Source: Bimastos eiseni
Taxonomy: Eukaryota > Annelida > Clitellata > Crassiclitellata > Lumbricidae
Direction: 5' to 3'
Assembly: GCA_959347315.1 (NCBI GenBank)
Contig: OY365810.1
Span: forward strand, 23,589,906 to 23,653,905
DNA length: 64,000 nt
The notes under the pieces are model-generated. The model ran no database searches. It saw nothing but the letters and a program-made list of their open reading frames with translations, and was not told the origin of the DNA. Position 1 is the stretch's first letter. The number at the start of each line of letters is the position of its first letter. Shown here piece by piece: positions 39,101 through 50,984 of the stretch. Both the position numbers and the translations under genes were made by a program.

Positions 39101-41559
39101 AGCCAATTATTTCTTTGTGTTTCCCAAGATGTCCAGTTCCAAAAGATAGACCTACTGCTACTGCCTATTGTTGTGATACAAGCAAACACTTCCCCCGCAA
39201 GAGACGTATGCATGTAGTTGGTGACTAATCCTAGGCAGGCAATACAGATTAGACACACCGCCCGCCGTCGAACTGTGCCCAGGGTAATTAAAGGCCAAGG
39301 CATGGCTGTCCTATTCACAGCCACCCATCTAGTCTCAGTTTCTCAGGCCACTGACATGTGTTGGGGTGATCTGATTGGCAGCTAGCATGTATTCACTAGG
39401 CATGCTTGCACGATGTACATTTATCGGTTTCTCTGTTGAATTGGCCAGCCGTTCCTTGGCTTGAATTGGCCAGCCATTCCTTGACCCATAAGCAGACACT
39501 ATGACTCACTCTGCACAAGACCTATGTTGACACATTCCCACGGTCTATACTAGCACAGTGGGTGATCTCACCACTGGTCTAAAGGAGTCATTGGCTCTAC
39601 GACACGATATAGGAACGGAACGAAATGCCGTCCTTCACAGACCCAGTGATGTTGCTGTCATCATTTTGGTTTTATAGACTGAAAATAGTATTATTAAATA
39701 AAAAAAATAATTTTTAATATAGGCGCCGATTATTTAATATTATTAAATCTAAAAAATAATCTTTAATATGGGCGCCGATTATCTATCCGATATTGTCGAT
39801 ATCTCTATAATCGGCCCGATTAATCGGTACAGCTCTAACTGATTCACACTTTTGTGTGCAGGTCTGAGCTGAATGTGATAATGGCTAGTTAAGACCATAT
39901 CTAAAAGTCTATGGTGACAAGTTTTGATAACCTAAGAAAAGTCCCTGGTCTAAAGATAAAGGCAAAGGAACTAAAATTTCTGGACTAAGATAGCCAGAGC
40001 TGGCTAGGAGACTGTTAGTTTCATAAAAAGAAATCGTGACTTGTTACTTTTGCAAACAACTTTCAAGAACATTTGTATGCACACAATAAATTCTTATGTG
40101 CACTGGCTCCACGGGCAGCGTGCACACACAAGCGCACAGCTTAGAAGGAAGGAACGTTGCTGTACAGTTGGTAACAGTATTTGTGTGCACACAATAAGTT
40201 GATTGTCGTTTGTAAATTTAAAAAATCTCGTTTTGTAAATAAAGATAACAATATTTTTGTGTTAAGTCAGGACCATTGTTGTTTTGTAAACTGAAAAATC
40301 TGATTTTCGTTTTCAAGGCTTGGCGACCTGATCGTCCCTTTTGCACGCACTTCCATAATGCAGAATCGGGCTATCTCGGTCATGGGACCTACAATCTGGA
40401 ATGGACTTCTCATAGAGCTCCATCTCCTACCTAAGAACTCCTCATCTTCATTTTACGCCTCTCTTAAGACTGTCCTTTTCAGCCAAGGATTAGGTCGGGA
40501 GCGCCTCTGAGCAGATATCTTGAAGGGGTACTATGTCAAGTATTTATGATTGATTGAGTATATGATGAACAGAATATCATTGTAGTTGTTTTGTAAGATA
40601 GAAATTATTTTAATAATTTGTCTGCTGTATGTTCTAAAGTTCTACCTTCTCATATTCTGTCTACTTGTATTAAAATCCTTTCTTTGGCATTGTGATTTTA
40701 ATTTAACTATGATTTACTGTTTAGGTTGGCTGGATTGCTGCAGGTTCAGATTCTGGTACAAAATTTGAAGAGGTTGATTTATCACAGAGGGTAAGTTTGA
40801 TGCAAGTTTTTTCCTAATATTGGCATTCAAACTTTGGATAGAAAAGATTTGCTGATGTCAGAAGGTGGTATCTATGGTAGCATGACTGGTCTCTGATCAG
40901 CTACTTTCAGTGTTTTCAATTGAGTTGTTCAATGTTCATATTGCAAGAACTATATTATTTTGTTTATACCCAGTATTATATAGAATTTATAGATGTGTAT
41001 AATTCTTATGGTTTGCAATTGATGTGGTAATTGTTTCTCAACCTGTGGCACAGTGGCGTAACTGCCTCTGTGGCGCCCAGGAGCGAACCTTGTTCAAGCG
41101 CCCTCCCCTCACTTGAGCAAGGTCCATTCTCAGTGCCTCATGAAGAAGTAACAGAAAAGATAGTAATAATATTTTTTAAATTTCAAAATGACAAACATGG
41201 ATGATCACAGACATAGTATGAACAAATGATGATAGACTATTACAGAAGTTAATTTAAACTGCTGGCAGCCATGCAAGGTGTCATTACAGTATACATCTAA
41301 ATTAACCAACACTGCCATCTAGCATAAGGACTAGTCAACCTTACAGAGGGGGATGCAACAGCCAAACTCGGTTCCTCAGCTGTGCGCACTAGTATGTTAA
41401 TCGTACTCTACAGCCCCTCTTCAAAATTATTAATTTAGTAATCAAATAGATCTGATCTTTCTTATGTGGTGTTTTGTTTAGGAATGGTATGACTTTGATG
41501 AGACCGCAAAGCAGTCGGTTGGTGTGACTGATTTTAAACACCAGTTTGTACGAGTCTAG
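36162..41559 (+). CDS. CZIB: CZIB, CXXC-motif zinc-binding protein (C1orf123 / DUF866 family)
   Basis: Six coding exons: 36162-36245, 36753-36809, 38134-38215, 38588-38697, 40725-40790 and 41482-41559 (stop TAG). All are GT-AG with agreeing phases and give 158 residues plus a Met from an upstream exon. The family match is clear: LQISAVLENLTSLKPDGDDF then RWYFKLKCSNCGDETEEYVY, LKGGRGHASLVIKCKLCARE, NSIDIVKESI, FDCRGVEAIEYDAR and ETAKQSVGVTDFKHQFVRV at the C-terminus. The two CXXC pairs (CSNC, CKLC) are the zinc ligands of the family fold. Human CZIB has 160 residues. Its cellular role is poorly known. It converges with JUN, whose coding end is about 9.4 kb away. Confidence 0.93.
36883..37075 (+). 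mobile_element. tRNA-headed SINE, family 2
   Basis: Head AGATGGTTGAATGGTAGCAT (A-box-like) and a decayed B box GTGAGTTTGATGTCTGC are followed by GCCTTGCAGGCTGTCCTACA, GTTAAATTTCAACTGTTATC. This is the best preserved plus-strand head of the family. In a CZIB intron. Confidence 0.65.
39018..39837. mobile_element. 820-bp non-autonomous hAT-type element
   Basis: Ends TAGAGCTGTACCGAT and ATCGGTACAGCTCTA are perfect inverted repeats. The flanking 8-mers ACTGGTTC (39010-39017) and ACTGATTC (39838-39845) differ at one base, a hAT-type target duplication. Extra GCCGATTAT motifs lie just inside both ends. The interior shows no transposase. In a CZIB intron. Confidence 0.85.
40310..40545 (+). mobile_element. 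L2-like LINE 3' end
   Basis: Frames read MQNRAISVMGPTIWNGLLIE and SSSFYASLKTVLFSQGLGRE, resembling the ..AFSV.GP.LWN.LP....SSF...LKT.LF block, then GGGGTACTATGTCAAGTATT at the tail. Sense orientation in a CZIB intron. Confidence 0.55.
41165..41440 (-). mobile_element. tRNA-headed SINE, family 2
   Basis: Plus strand reads TTTCAAAATGACAAACATGG, ATCACAGACATAGTATGAAC, GGCAGCCATGCAAGGTGTCA and CAACACTGCCATCTAGCATA, with a decayed tRNA head at the right end. Ends 40 bp before the last CZIB exon. Confidence 0.65.
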
Positions 41560-41999
41560 AACAAGAATTCATCTACTGACAGTTGCAACGTGAAAGAATT
41601 CTGGATTTATATGACAAGATTATTGTTGTACTTGAGTTTGTCAGCTGCCTTGAAATGCTTGAACATAAAAGAGTCATCTATGGATATTGTTGAGTATGAT
41701 CCCTATGATAAACTGCTACTACTACTTGACAGCCGAACACCAATTACATGATGTCATTGCTAGACCTATGAGGATAACTGTCCCCAACCTCTACATTATT
41801 AGACTGTATTTTAATCAACCACTGGATTTAAATTAATATATATATATACACACATTTACCTCAATCCTTGGCAAGGATATCTCTGATCGTTTACCAATTA
41901 CTGCATAGTTTGACTAGATCTATTAATTATTTTTATAAACTCCAAACTATGGCCTTTATTTAATCTAGTTTTTCTGAATATTTTATGCAATCAATAGAC

Positions 42000-42450
42000 A
42001 AAGTTCCGACATATCCAAGATCCTCAAAGCTTGCACAGGGCTGGAAACAGACATGGCCTATGACCTATTCCTCTTGAAATACAAAAAGCTTTATGAGAAA
42101 TCCTATCCTGTTATCACTGAAAACTATGTCCATAAATAAACCGCTAAGAAATCCCAGGATCAGTTGTGGATGACTCGGGGTTTGATTAGAGCAATAAATA
42201 AAAAATCTGCACTGCATAAAAGAATGTAGAAATCGTGAGAAATGAAAAATCTATAGTAATAATCGAAAATTATCCTTTATAGGAATAAATTTCATAAGTT
42301 AAAATTCAAGCTGAATGATTATGCTTCAAAATTCTATAGGAACAGTAATAAACTTATAGAAACCTGGGGCCTTCTGCAGAGCATAATGGATCTCATGAGT
42401 GGTAATGATGACCTTGCAATTAACCTGAAAATGGCAGCCTAAAAACCAAC
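42000..42450 (+). pseudogene. LINE fragment between endonuclease and RT
   Basis: Frames give KKSQDQLWMTRGLIRAINK-like, then KSALHKR, YRNKFHKLKFKLNDYASKFY-like and NSNKLIETWGLLQSIMDLM. The W.T.GL..AI..K..L......Y...N.L......Y....F......TW..I pattern is typical of the linker before RT in Jockey/L1-like elements. Heavily mutated. Confidence 0.6.
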
Positions 42451-42689
42451 AACACACAGGCTATAGAGTTATTCCCGTCTATAGCAATTGAAATAATGAA
42501 TCATTTACTCCACTCATAGCAAATGAGTTGATGAAAGTGACCCCATCGAAGCCCTTTTAACATGATCTAAAGTTGCCTTGCTGTTATCAGAGATTGTCAA
42601 CTGCTCTTTCACCACAAGGGTTCCCCTGGCCAAGAAAAACCACCTAAGTCATTCCCATACACAAAAAGTAACCCAGAGAATGACTTAGG

Positions 42690-42860
42690 CTGTTTGTAAT
42701 GCCAATGGGAAGGAGCACTTGACAATCCCATCAAAATATTATACATCTAATTTAACTAATGCCTCCACTTAGTGAAAGAAGGACTGGGGATTGCAGGAAT
42801 TGAACTCGCTTCCTCTGCTCTGCAGGCCAATGTCTTGTCCATTGCTCTATGGAAGGACTG
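42690..42860 (-). mobile_element. tRNA-headed SINE, family 2, head preserved
   Basis: On the minus strand the head reads AGAGCAATGGACAAGACATT, CAGAGGAAGCGAGTTCAATT then CCTGCAATCCCC, which has an A-box-like start and a B box GAGTTCAATTC. The body TTAGTTAAATTAGATG and TTACAAACAGCCTAAG follows. This is the clearest evidence that family 2 is tRNA-derived. Confidence 0.65.
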
Positions 42861-42940
42861 TTCAGTTATTTCTCACTTGTTGTGATGTCAAAGTCCAGGC
42901 CTTTGATGTCAGTTTGCCATTGAGCAATACCAATGAATGA

Positions 42941-43042
42941 CCTAGTATTGTTGTATTGGGTTTTTACGGCAGCCATGCATGCGGCTACAAGGGCGCTTGT
43001 AGCGGCACGGTATGCATCAATACCTAGTATTGATGTATTGGG
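42941..43042. repeat. 20-bp direct repeats flanking a GC-rich hairpin
   Basis: CCTAGTATTGTTGTATTGGG (42941-42960) recurs as CCTAGTATTGATGTATTGGG (43023-43042). The 62 bp between contain an inverted repeat GCTACAAG / CTTGTAGC and are much more GC-rich than their surroundings, so they look inserted. Confidence 0.6.
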
Positions 43043-43625
43043 CTGAATTTAATACCTCATAAATGTAATCATGCAGTATTAGAATTTACATTTTGATATA
43101 TTTCTTTACTTAAAAAAAACGAATACCAAGAAACATTACATAAATGCAAGGCTGGCTAAATATGCCTACTGTATGAAATGACAAAGTGGACTTCATTAGT
43201 TTTGTGCTGCTGTCCCATATAATATTATTACCATGATGGTCCTGGTTTCTTTACTTTTATACCAAATCTTGCTGTCCTCAGTAATATAAATATTTTATAT
43301 CTACTTCAAAATTAAGATTTAAAGAGTATTGGTTACTTGCAATGTCTTGCATTTTATTGCAATGAACATTTAACACTCATACTTGAACTGTAAAACTTTA
43401 CAGTAATATTTTGTTTTCTATATGTTGGTCAAGCATTTGTATGTGTTAAAACATACGAGGCCATCCATAAATGCGTCACACAATTTTGGACAAATTTCGA
43501 GACCCCTCGTCGCAAAAGTCATGATCCCCCTCAAATAAAAAACTTTATTATATATGTTCCAATGTCGAACCAATTTCTGATTGGTGCTGTGGGTGAATTA
43601 AACAAAACATTAAAATACTGAACTA

Positions 43626-43696
43626 TTAATTCAGCAACAACCAGCGTGTACTAAAGTGTAAGGCATAATCAATAACACTGGTCGTTAAAGGGTTAA
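43626..43696. mobile_element. TTAA-bounded hairpin element, copy B
   Basis: AAGGCATAATCAATAACACT, GGTCGTTAAAGGGTTAA matches the reverse complement of copy A (30404-30474) including its loop. The left terminus is decayed (ACAACCAGCGTGTA). Confidence 0.7.
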
Positions 43697-45693
43697 AAGT
43701 CAGGCCTCCACACTTCACAGGCAATATATTTCTGCTACACTAGATCAAACATCTATCGATGGTGATTACTGCTGCATCGAAAATATAAATTTTTTTATTT
43801 TTCCACCCTCCAATTAACACCTCTGGCACGTTGCCACGTCACATTGCATTTTTTTTTTAAACCGGCAATAATAAGAACAATGATAAATAGAATACTAGCG
43901 GTCTACGAGAACACACTGATGGAATGAATGTGTGTTATCACCAGACAGACATGCTATAAAATACTTTAAATTACCCCAGAAACACAAACATGTGTTGCAT
44001 ATTGTTAAGAACACAGCCTCAAATGCAAATAATGGACAGAGCAGTTACTTATATTCACAAGATTTTTGGTACATGCCACCATTTAAATAACATATGTAGT
44101 ACAGGATAAAGGTACTGGATCTTACAATTATAACATTAAGGAAGAGAATCATGAAAAACCTGACATAGTTTGAAGTAATAAGCTAGATTGCGAATGATAT
44201 GTTGAAACTGTGATTGGATCTATGTGAAGTATAGAAATACATATTTGAATATGGATCAGTGTGGACTGACAAATTGGCATGATGGTTTACATGGCCACTA
44301 CTACAATCATCTTTTATTTCAGCCGGCCACTATGAATTATAAGAACTGTACAAAAAGTACTTCTATTAAAAGTTGATGATGACAAAACAGATTCTGTTGT
44401 AAGGAACAAAATGAGCCATCTTCCAAGTGTGGCAGCTACTTAAAACTCTGACTACAGTTTGATATACTATAATAAAAATATAAATTACCATCAATAAATT
44501 TAAATGAAATTCAGTCTTTAATTAGTATTAAATACAAATGAAGTTTCACAGCATCTACACCAAATAAGGCTTGAATTTATGCATCATACATTTAAAATCA
44601 TCAACCACACTGAAAAATTGAAAGTATTGCATAAAAATAGTGCCTCTTCTTTAATTAAAAGCTGTAAAAATATAACACTATATGTATGCTGTGATAGGTT
44701 TGAGATTTTCGATAACATACATCATGCATAGAGGCATTATACCCTTGCATATTGCTTAATGTTTTCATTTATCCATGACAACAATATGGATAGGTCCTTT
44801 TACACTGGTTAGAGTCATTTGCCAAAATGCATTTTTTCAAACGTTAAGTCTCCCGTGAGGGACTACAGGTACACATACTTAACAAACAGACCTCTTTAGA
44901 CCATGTTTCCTTATACAGCTTTTATACATATACAGCTTTTATACATATACAGCATAGACCAATTGCCTTTAAAGTAGTACAATTTTGATAAAGTTGTCTT
45001 TTAGCAAAGATACACCTGTTGCTTTCAGAAAACCAGTTTGCATGATGCTACTGCTAACTTTCTACAAACCTTTCAACGCTTCAATTGCAAACTGCCAACA
45101 TAAAGCAAGCACAAAGAAGAATATGGAGAACAGTGCATGAAGAAGTTTGCATGCATGCCTTAAAAACTACAAAATAAAACCTAGTTCAAAATGTGTCTTC
45201 CAGAGGCATAAATGTTAAGTCTGAACATATCTTCTAGCCAAAATGTGTTCTAGTTTGGCAAGCTTAGCATTAAAATGAGTTCCACTAACACTATAAATGC
45301 AAATTAATGATTTTTTTGTTCATCCAGCTGCCATGAACCTTAAAAATCTTCCAAGCTAACTTGTTCATAATATTCCAATTTATTTCATAGCCCAGATTTC
45401 TTCTATGATCACACAGTTTCTATACCAAATATAAATGGAATCTACCTATTATGCAGTAGTCAAATGCTTACAGAACAGATGCAGGTGCTGCCGGCTCAGT
45501 ATGCAAATACCAAAAATATATATTATATTGAATTATTGGAAAATATAAAATTATGGGACTCTTACTAAAATGATTTTCAGTTAGTAATTATAGTAAAAGT
45601 ACTCAGAGCTGTGAATAATTACTGTCTTTAAGTTAAATACTGTATTACCCCATCCACAATAATAGAGTTAAGCAATAAGTTAGTGAAACATAA

Positions 45694-45966
45694 AGTGATG
45701 GAACAAAATCTGTTTGTGAAGAACTTGCTCAATGCCCTTACTCTGTGAATGGCTTGATCCCTGACTCTACATCGCAAGTCAACTGCTCCACAAATCAGCA
45801 ACAGCCAAACAATGTGATGCCTTCAATTATGGAAGACTCTGAGCACAGTTCCCTCGCTTCAGCTCCAAACAACAAATACTTCCATTTTAGTGATGACAAC
45901 ACAGATGTCCAGATCAATTTCAGTGATACATATAATATTATAAGATATCAGAAGATAGTAATCTAG
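45694..45966 (+). CDS. Isolated open frame of unknown nature
   Basis: A 91-codon open frame without an early ATG reads CPYSVNGLIPDSTSQVNCST, then MPSIMEDSEHSSLASAPN and FSDDNTDVQINFSDTYN before a stop. The composition (S, N, D, Q, no low complexity) looks protein-like compared with the AT-rich surroundings. I recognise no family, see no clear acceptor and find no partner exons. It could be a terminal exon of an unrecognised gene, a decayed retrocopy or chance. Confidence 0.15.
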   Translation, partial: SDGTKSVCEELAQCPYSVNGLIPDSTSQVNCSTNQQQPNNVMPSIMEDSEHSSLASAPNNKYFHFSDDNTDVQINFSDTYNIIRYQKIVI

Positions 45967-47089
45967 ACAAGTGTAGAAGACAGACCAAAACAGATTAGTC
46001 AAACACAAACTTGAACAGAAGACTAGAATATTCTGTGAGATGAACTGCAATTATAGTCTTATATTCAGATTTCTATTTCTTAATAGAAATGTCTCCATTT
46101 CTGTAAAGAGACTTTCAGTTAGTAGTGAAATTAAAATCGTCAGAGATGCATAGCACACAGAAACTCCCACAAATTTACAACAAAACAAATACTTCAACCA
46201 GTAAAGCACATTTGCAATACATAAAAAGACACTTTACAAGCACAACTCAGCATCTCAGAAAAAATAAGCACATTTTTCATTTTCCGTTCCTGCTGGCTTG
46301 TCAAGTGCATCTTATAGAAATTCTTTAAAACCCATTCATGAAACTATTAAGTGTTCACAAAACTGTACATCTAACATTCATCAAATAAAGTAAAAAATGA
46401 AGCATGAATAAAAACACTTAAATAATATAAAAATACTGTTCTCTGTAATCACCATTTACAAATGATCCCATACTGATTTCAAAGAGTTTTACCAAAAGAA
46501 AAGAATCAAAAAGAATAAATCAATGATCAAAAGAATACACATGACCACAATGTCATCAATCAATCAAAGGAATTTATTTGGCTGATCAACATTATATGCA
46601 ACAATTTACAACGAATCCACAACAAAATAGTAAAGAAGTCAATTCTAGATGAGAAAGGAGAGAAGCAGTTATGGAGTGAGCAAGGAAGTTGAGATAAGCC
46701 TATGAGACCCAATTAGGGACCAAAGGTCCCACAAGTTAGGGCCACGTAGTAGGATAGGTCATGCTTATGCCCAGAGTAATTCTGGATAAATGATCATCTT
46801 TCGTTAAATATATGTTATATCAGTGTCTTTCAAATAACATCCCATCCTTTTAAAGGTGGACATAACAGAAAAGAACTTCACTAACATATGACTGCTAGCT
46901 GCTATTAAGATCAACTTAAACAGTAATGAAGCAGTTAACTGATCCTACACTAGCTTGGGTTAAATAAGGCTTCATATATTTTTTAATCGCACTGGACACA
47001 AAATCAAAGATTAACACCATGACAACTTCTGTCACTCAGAAGTATGATGTAATCATAACCAAAAGAATACCAACAATAAGTACTATTCT

Positions 47090-47160
47090 TTAACACTTTA
47101 ATGACGAGCATGTAATAAAAGTAACGGGAAAACAAATGCAGCTCTTTGTCAAAGTGTTAA
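47090..47160. mobile_element. TTAA-bounded hairpin element, copy C
   Basis: Starts TTAACACTTTAATGACGAGC and ends GTCAAAGTGTTAA: imperfect inverted repeats with TTAA at both ends. The interior AACGGGAAAACAAATGCAGC matches copy D. Confidence 0.72.
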
Positions 47161-50052
47161 ACATCTCTACTAGAAATTGCTCTTTAAGAGACAAAGTAAA
47201 ACATAAATAACAGTTTTTCTGCAGACTTAATAGTAAAATGGGCACATGTTTAGTACATGGTGTCTACAGTGGGGTAGCAAATCTCTAGCTGCAAATGCTC
47301 TTTGAAGTCCAAAAGGCAGGCTAGGGTGCGTAAGAAACTCAACCACCCAAACCTACCAGGTACCCAAATAGGTTAAAGTTAACTCCTTGAAATTTGCTTC
47401 AATGTGGGCTTGTACCATGCCACCTATGTAACATGAAAACCATTGGCATGCTACACCTGATCTTCCTGTACAGCACTACACACGACCATTTTTATTAATC
47501 ACTACACGCAGTATCAGATTCAATCTTGTGGTCATTAGATAGCCAGGATCAACTGTGCATAGCCAACTGAAAACAGGATAACAGTCCTCCCAAGCGGCAG
47601 ATGGGTTTTTAAAACTAACCATGAGCAACACATTCAGGTGGGCTTCATCACAAGAAAAGGTGGGTAATTTCGATCAATAATAGCATTAATAATAAGAACG
47701 GTAATTAAACAATACTTCCGAATCAATCATCCTCTACATCTGATGAAAGCAGGAAAATGTAATAACATAGAAAAAAATGTAGCACTGTTAGTAAAAACAG
47801 TCTGCACTGACCACTAACAATGCCAATGATAATAATATAATTCACATCTGTCGTAACTTTCCTCAGATTGACAGCCTCAGAATTTAGTGCAGTGGCAGCA
47901 AGAAGAAATGTTAGACTCTCCTCTTACATAAAACAGATGCTAACCAATTCAGTCTATGATGTTGCGAATTTTAATCGCATTACATGAATTATCTAACTTC
48001 ACCCTAATTCGACCCAATGCATACAGATATGGAAAAAAGCTTTGCCCAAGATGTATACACTCCAGCAGAGAAATTCAACACCTATTGAAACTCATGCTAT
48101 AAAATTCAACTTGCTCTATGCTTATTGTTAGGGGCCCTTACTTCATAATATATTTTTATACAGATTTAACACAGTCACAGAATATACAGTCAAAACTTTA
48201 AAGCCTTTACACAAATCGGTCCTTTGGTTAAAGTTACATCTGCCTTTAACGTAAAACCCACAACTCAAATCCAAAAAATATTACAAGAGAAGGACAACGG
48301 CTTACTGAGAAAATGCCTGCCACATGATCAACAATCATCAGGTTACGATTATGATTGCTAGCACAATAAATTAGTACAAACTGCACCATAATTATTCCTG
48401 TCAACATACTGGCAAGCAACATCCTGTACCTGAGAGCTGGACAGCTGAAGCTGGCTCACTGGAATAAAAATTGTGGAAGTACCATTCACTAGCACCATAA
48501 GAAAAGAACATTCAGGCAACACATAATTATGGAAAAAAATTATGAGAAATATCTTTCCATCCTAATACAAGCTCTATATTAAATAGTCAACACAAAAGTG
48601 TAGCAAGTAACACAAGGTGCAGCTTCCAGCTTGATAAAATACCAAACTAGATCACTTTATCATGACAACAAATGAATTTAAACCGACAATAGCAAACCAA
48701 AAAAAATTCCTGTTTGAAAAGAAATAGTCATGGAAAATTTCAATTAACATAGCACAGAACAGAAATGCAGGACTTCGTAATCAAAGAAAGTAATAACGTA
48801 TTTACCATCATCCTTTCCATGAGTAAAAGTCTGAAGCTTTGAATAAATTAATATACAAAAACTTGTGATACATAGTGATAAAACATTAAAAAACTTTTAA
48901 GAGTTTTTCTTATCCATACATGAAGCAGTAAGCAATTTACTAGTCCATCCTTTCAAGACTTCCTAAGGCTTCTTAAATTTAAGGCTATGTCACATAAAAA
49001 ACACATATTTCACATATCTAATACCCATCACTTATGCATTTGCATGTTGGTGGATGTACAGTTGTATACTAATGAACCCAAAAAGACATACACACAGGGT
49101 CATAAGCACACAGAAGACAAAGCTCCACATACTTCTAACGCTCCATGGTCTATATATACAAACACAAGGTCCTAACCTAAGCTAATTGACACTATATGCA
49201 TCAATCGCCCTCATTTTCTATGGATTACCATACACACACAAGGCACTAAAAACTCATTGATAATAAGTATGTGTCGATCACTGTCATCCTAACTATCCAT
49301 ATAATGTAATGTAACTACAGGTAACCACACACACAAGGCCCAAAGCTTACCTTACACTATCTTCAAATGAGTTAGGGCTTCTTAAACTGCTATTATGCAA
49401 AACCAACCACCTTTGAAGCTACTCAGAGAAAATATAACGTAATTGAAATTTTAACACAGAATAATGATTAGACAACTTTTTGAAAAAAGACCAAATTTAT
49501 TATTTTAAGCTCTGTGTGACTATTTAACTAAAGACTCTTAAATTAAAACCAAGACCTAACATTGTAACCAATTGGAATTGGAAACATTGCAATGCAGTTA
49601 TTAATTTCAACAATGTCTCCTAAAGAACCAATGTTCAGACAAAAACTGGAAACAAATTTGGAACTAAGCCTTGAGAACAATTACTTGAAAACGGTGAAGT
49701 AACTTGACATAATAAACTGTAATAAATTAAGCCAGACATTAAGAAATAAGGTAAAAGTTTGTCTTAAAATGCATATAAAAATGATCTGAAAAATTGTCAA
49801 GGAATGTTATTATGAATCAAGTCCAAACAATCATCAGCAAGATTGGCAAACAGAACAAAAAGTAAGATCCTAAAGCTGACTGAAAAACATCATGACACAT
49901 AACAGATGCTGATCGAAAAAAGGATATAAAAATATTGTAAAGCTTGACGCTTTGTAATAGAGCATCAAAATCTACACCACATAGGCGTTTCTATTCTATT
50001 ACGAAGCTGGTCAAGCTATTTACATGCACATACATAGAACAGAAAGGCATTA

Positions 50053-50383
50053 GGGCCCATCCATATATTATGTACACACACAAAAATCGAATTTTCGGAC
50101 CCCCTGTTACACAGCATACATTTCATGGACACTCCTCATGCATACATACATTTGAGCTCTACCCTCCCCATTGTAAAGGTTAAATAGCTAAACATTTTAC
50201 CACATGCCATTTACTTTTGTTAAGTATCATATTTAACAGCTTAAATTTGATAACTTTTATGAAGAAATAAAACACTAACAATACTTACATTTTAAAGATT
50301 TAATGCTACGTAAAATTGATTAAGCGCCGAAATTCGAAACCCCCTTCTCTCTCGTTGTGTATACATAATATGTGGACGTCTCC
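50053..50383 (-). mobile_element. MITE (GGGCC ends), copy 2, internally deleted
   Basis: Compared with copy 1 (20715-21165) read in reverse: GGGCCCATCCATATATTATG, CGAATTTTCGGACCCCC, ACAGCTTAAATTTGATAACT and TTACATTTTAAAGATTTAAT all match in order, and the far end reads CATAATATGTGGACGTCTCC. About 120 bp shorter, with a gap near the far end. Flanked by TTA and TAA. Confidence 0.72.
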
Positions 50384-50984
50384 TAAAGAAAAAGTGACAA
50401 CCACCTGTATACGACACATAATTACTTCCACAGCACTTTAAAAGATCACAGCATAAGCAGTTCAAAACAACAACAAAAAACAAGTTAAGTCATCACCAAA
50501 AGCATTAATTCGCAATTATAAAAAACAAATATGAGATGACTTGTAAATAAGAATTCAGACACAGACCACAATTCTTGCACACAAGAAAACTTACATGTCC
50601 ACAACAAGGCACACACACAAGCAGATATAGCAACACACAAAAACAAATGCAAGGTATACATACAGACAACAATTAAAGATGCTTATATACATTTGCAAAG
50701 CATGTCTCTGGCATGGTATACCTCATCAACAAACAGATAGACATTTAAACAGGTATACAGCACACACACATAGACAGATAGGCATACATGTACAAACCTG
50801 ACATGTGTACACATGTCCTTCAAAGTCAGTTTTCTACAGCAGCTTACATCATAAAGTGATTATCAAAAGAAACAATCTCTTCAGTCATTCAAGCTTGCAG
50901 TCCAATTGAAATGTAAAAAGTTTCAGCCCAAAACCTGAAATTTTTTCTGCCAAATTCAATTCTCACTCCAAAACCAGACAAGTT

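Larger units (their letters stand above)
43697..50984. other. CZIB-JUN convergent region; long AT-rich flank of JUN
   Basis: No host gene could be defined. Much of it may be 3' UTR or flank of the minus-strand JUN gene. It contains a short doubled 17-mer (CAGCTTTTATACATATA) at 44918-44950, an isolated open frame at 45694-45966, a hairpin element at 47090-47160, CA-rich simple sequence at 50580-50800 and a MITE at 50053-50383. 47161-50050 shows nothing I recognise. Confidence 0.5.

Noticed and set aside
41044..41110. CAGTGGCGTAACTG start resembling a hAT element
   Set aside because: No matching inverted end or target duplication found nearby, so borders cannot be supported.
43450..43560. GAGGCCATCCATAAATGCGT start of a possible MITE
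   Set aside because: Only one end is visible; the partner terminus was not found.
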